DNA of 33,762 nucleotides, taken from NCBI GenBank assembly GCA_042091695.1, contig JBELHA010000036.1:1-33762 (forward strand), written 5' to 3'. The stretch's first letter is position 1; each line of letters begins with the position of its first letter. The notes beneath the pieces are model-generated. The model searched no databases and had not been told where the DNA came from. It saw nothing but the letters and a program-made list of their open reading frames with translations. This document shows, piece after piece, positions 32,699 through 33,762 of this stretch. Both the position numbers and the translations under genes were made by a program. This stretch comes from Flavicella sp042091695 (GTDB lineage Bacteria > Bacteroidota > Bacteroidia > Flavobacteriales > Flavobacteriaceae).

Positions 32699-33762
32699 AT
32701 GTTAGATATTCAGAAAATTAGAGCAGATTTCCCAATTCTTAAGGAAAAAGTAAACGGAAAACCTTTGGTTTATTTTGACAATGCAGCTACGAGTCAGACG
32801 CCTCAAGTAGTGATTGATGCAATTGTGGATTATTATTCCCGCTATAATTCGAATATTCATCGAGGTGTACATACTTTGAGTCAAGTTGCTACAGATGCCT
32901 ATGAGCAAGCTCGTGAAAAAGTTCAAAAGCATTTCAATGCTGCAAAGTCTTATGAAATCATCTTGACAGCTGGTACTACGCACAGTATCAATATTGTTGC
33001 AAATGGTTTTGCACCTTTGCTTGAAAAAGGAGATGAAATCATCGTATCTGCGTTAGAGCATCACTCTAATATAGTTCCTTGGCAGATGTTGTGTGAACGT
33101 ACGGGTGCTGTTTTGAAAGTGATTCCTTTCGACGATGCAGGTGTTTTAGAGATGGAGGTATTCCACGAATTGCTTGGAGGCAAGACAAAATTGGTATTTG
33201 TAAATCATATTTCCAATGCATTGGGAACCATCAACCCTATCAAAGAAATCATAGACAGTGCACATGCAGTAGGAGCAGCAGTTTTGATTGACGGTGCACA
33301 AGCTTGTCCTCACATCAAGCCAGACATGCAAACGCTTGACGCGGATTTTTATGTTGCTTCTGCCCACAAACTATGTGGACCGACAGGTGTTGGATTGCTA
33401 TACGGTAAAGAAGCGTGGTTGGAAAAACTAGCTCCTTATCAAGGAGGTGGAGAGATGATAGAAACGGTAAGCTTTGAGAAAACAACCTATGCAGGTTTGC
33501 CTCATAAATTCGAAGCAGGAACTCCAAATATTGCAGGAGGTATTTCCTTTGGAGTAGCGCTTGATTATATGAATTCTATTGGTTTGGAAAATATTGCAGC
33601 CTATGAAAATGAATTATTGCAATATGGTACTGCAGCCTTATCCGAAATAGAAGGTTTACGTATTTACGGAACGTCAGAGAAAAAAGCATCCGTGATTTCC
33701 TTTAATGTAGGAGATATTCATCCCTTTGACATAGGTTCTATTTTAGACAAATTAGGAGTAGC
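32699..33762 (+). CDS. sufS: cysteine desulfurase SufS (3' end outside window)
   Basis: A PLP-dependent class V aminotransferase fold that takes sulfur from cysteine for Fe-S cluster assembly. The visible part is 354 complete codons out of about 405 usual for the family; the reading frame stays open to the window edge. Landmarks are VYFDNAATSQTP, NSNIHRGVHTLSQ, EHHSNIVPWQ, DGAQACPHIKPD and the PLP-binding Lys224 in SAHKLCGPTGVG. FEAGTPNIAGGISFG also marks the SufS (group II) type. The catalytic-Cys loop and C-terminus are missing because the window ends. The start ATG is 32699-32701 (MLDIQKIRADFPIL). It has its own promoter; sufE/sufB-type neighbours may follow outside the window. Confidence 0.95.
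   Translation, partial: MLDIQKIRADFPILKEKVNGKPLVYFDNAATSQTPQVVIDAIVDYYSRYNSNIHRGVHTLSQVATDAYEQAREKVQKHFNAAKSYEIILTAGTTHSINIVANGFAPLLEKGDEIIVSALEHHSNIVPWQMLCERTGAVLKVIPFDDAGVLEMEVFHELLGGKTKLVFVNHISNALGTINPIKEIIDSAHAVGAAVLIDGAQACPHIKPDMQTLDADFYVASAHKLCGPTGVGLLYGKEAWLEKLAPYQGGGEMIETVSFEKTTYAGLPHKFEAGTPNIAGGISFGVALDYMNSIGLENIAAYENELLQYGTAALSEIEGLRIYGTSEKKASVISFNVGDIHPFDIGSILDKLGV

Noticed and set aside
1..33762. CRISPR arrays, insertion sequences, prophage genes, tRNA and rRNA genes
   Set aside because: Looked for by eye on both strands in all intergenic regions; none was recognised. A covariance-model scan would be needed to exclude small RNAs.

Overview
The window is chromosomal DNA from a member of the Flavobacteriia (Bacteroidota). 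Four things support this. Base composition is AT-rich. Several genes are preceded by the Bacteroidota -7 element TAnnTTTG, and Shine-Dalgarno sequences are not evident. The aerotolerance (Bat) gene cluster has a flavobacterial layout. Protein styles are typical of the group: the KLSTS form of the KMSKS loop in a MetG fused to a tRNA-binding domain, SDQHFG in LpxH, and a carboxypeptidase-regulatory/von Willebrand A (vWA) protein next to a small sigma factor. No transposase, phage gene, CRISPR array, tRNA or rRNA was seen. One run of exactly 100 N (20344-20443) marks an assembly gap.

Layout. 1-579 is a very AT-rich stretch with no gene. 580-2148 holds a HAD phosphatase and a SAM methyltransferase. 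2289-4403 (minus) is a translationally coupled three-gene operon: ECF-type sigma factor, single-pass protein with a TonB-like C-terminus, and a four-helix membrane protein. It is divergent from a signal-peptide vWA protein (4488-6362). 6421-9642 (minus) encodes two lipoproteins: an FGE-like protein lacking the catalytic cysteines, and an eight-haem cytochrome c with HEAT and TPR repeats. Then come a HupE/UreJ-like membrane protein, dCMP deaminase, an S41 protease and LpxH, all on plus.

13716-23342 is the core of the window, a nine-gene cluster: moxR, DUF58, a BatD-like two-TM protein, batA, batB, a TPR gene, a D/K-repeat gene carrying a BatC-like tail, batD and batE. The expected machine is a MoxR AAA+ ATPase acting with membrane-anchored vWA proteins and periplasmic TPR/beta-domain partners at the inner membrane. 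The cluster has been linked to stress or oxygen tolerance in other Bacteroidota and spirochaetes, but its molecular job is poorly understood. It is bounded by strong hairpin terminators on both sides (13446-13477 and 23362-23399).

23422-29888 holds housekeeping and envelope genes: MscS channel, two nucleotide-sugar-epimerase-like proteins, CvpA, a small conserved hypothetical, a TlpA-like thioredoxin, YraN and an S66 LD-carboxypeptidase. 30098-32158 is metG. A small hypothetical follows on minus, and the window ends inside sufS (cysteine desulfurase).

Most of this is recognisable. The least explained parts are the sigma/TonB-like/vWA module, the octahaem-HEAT-TPR lipoprotein paired with a cysteine-less FGE-like lipoprotein, and the apparent division of BatC into two overlapping genes, the second interrupted by the assembly gap.
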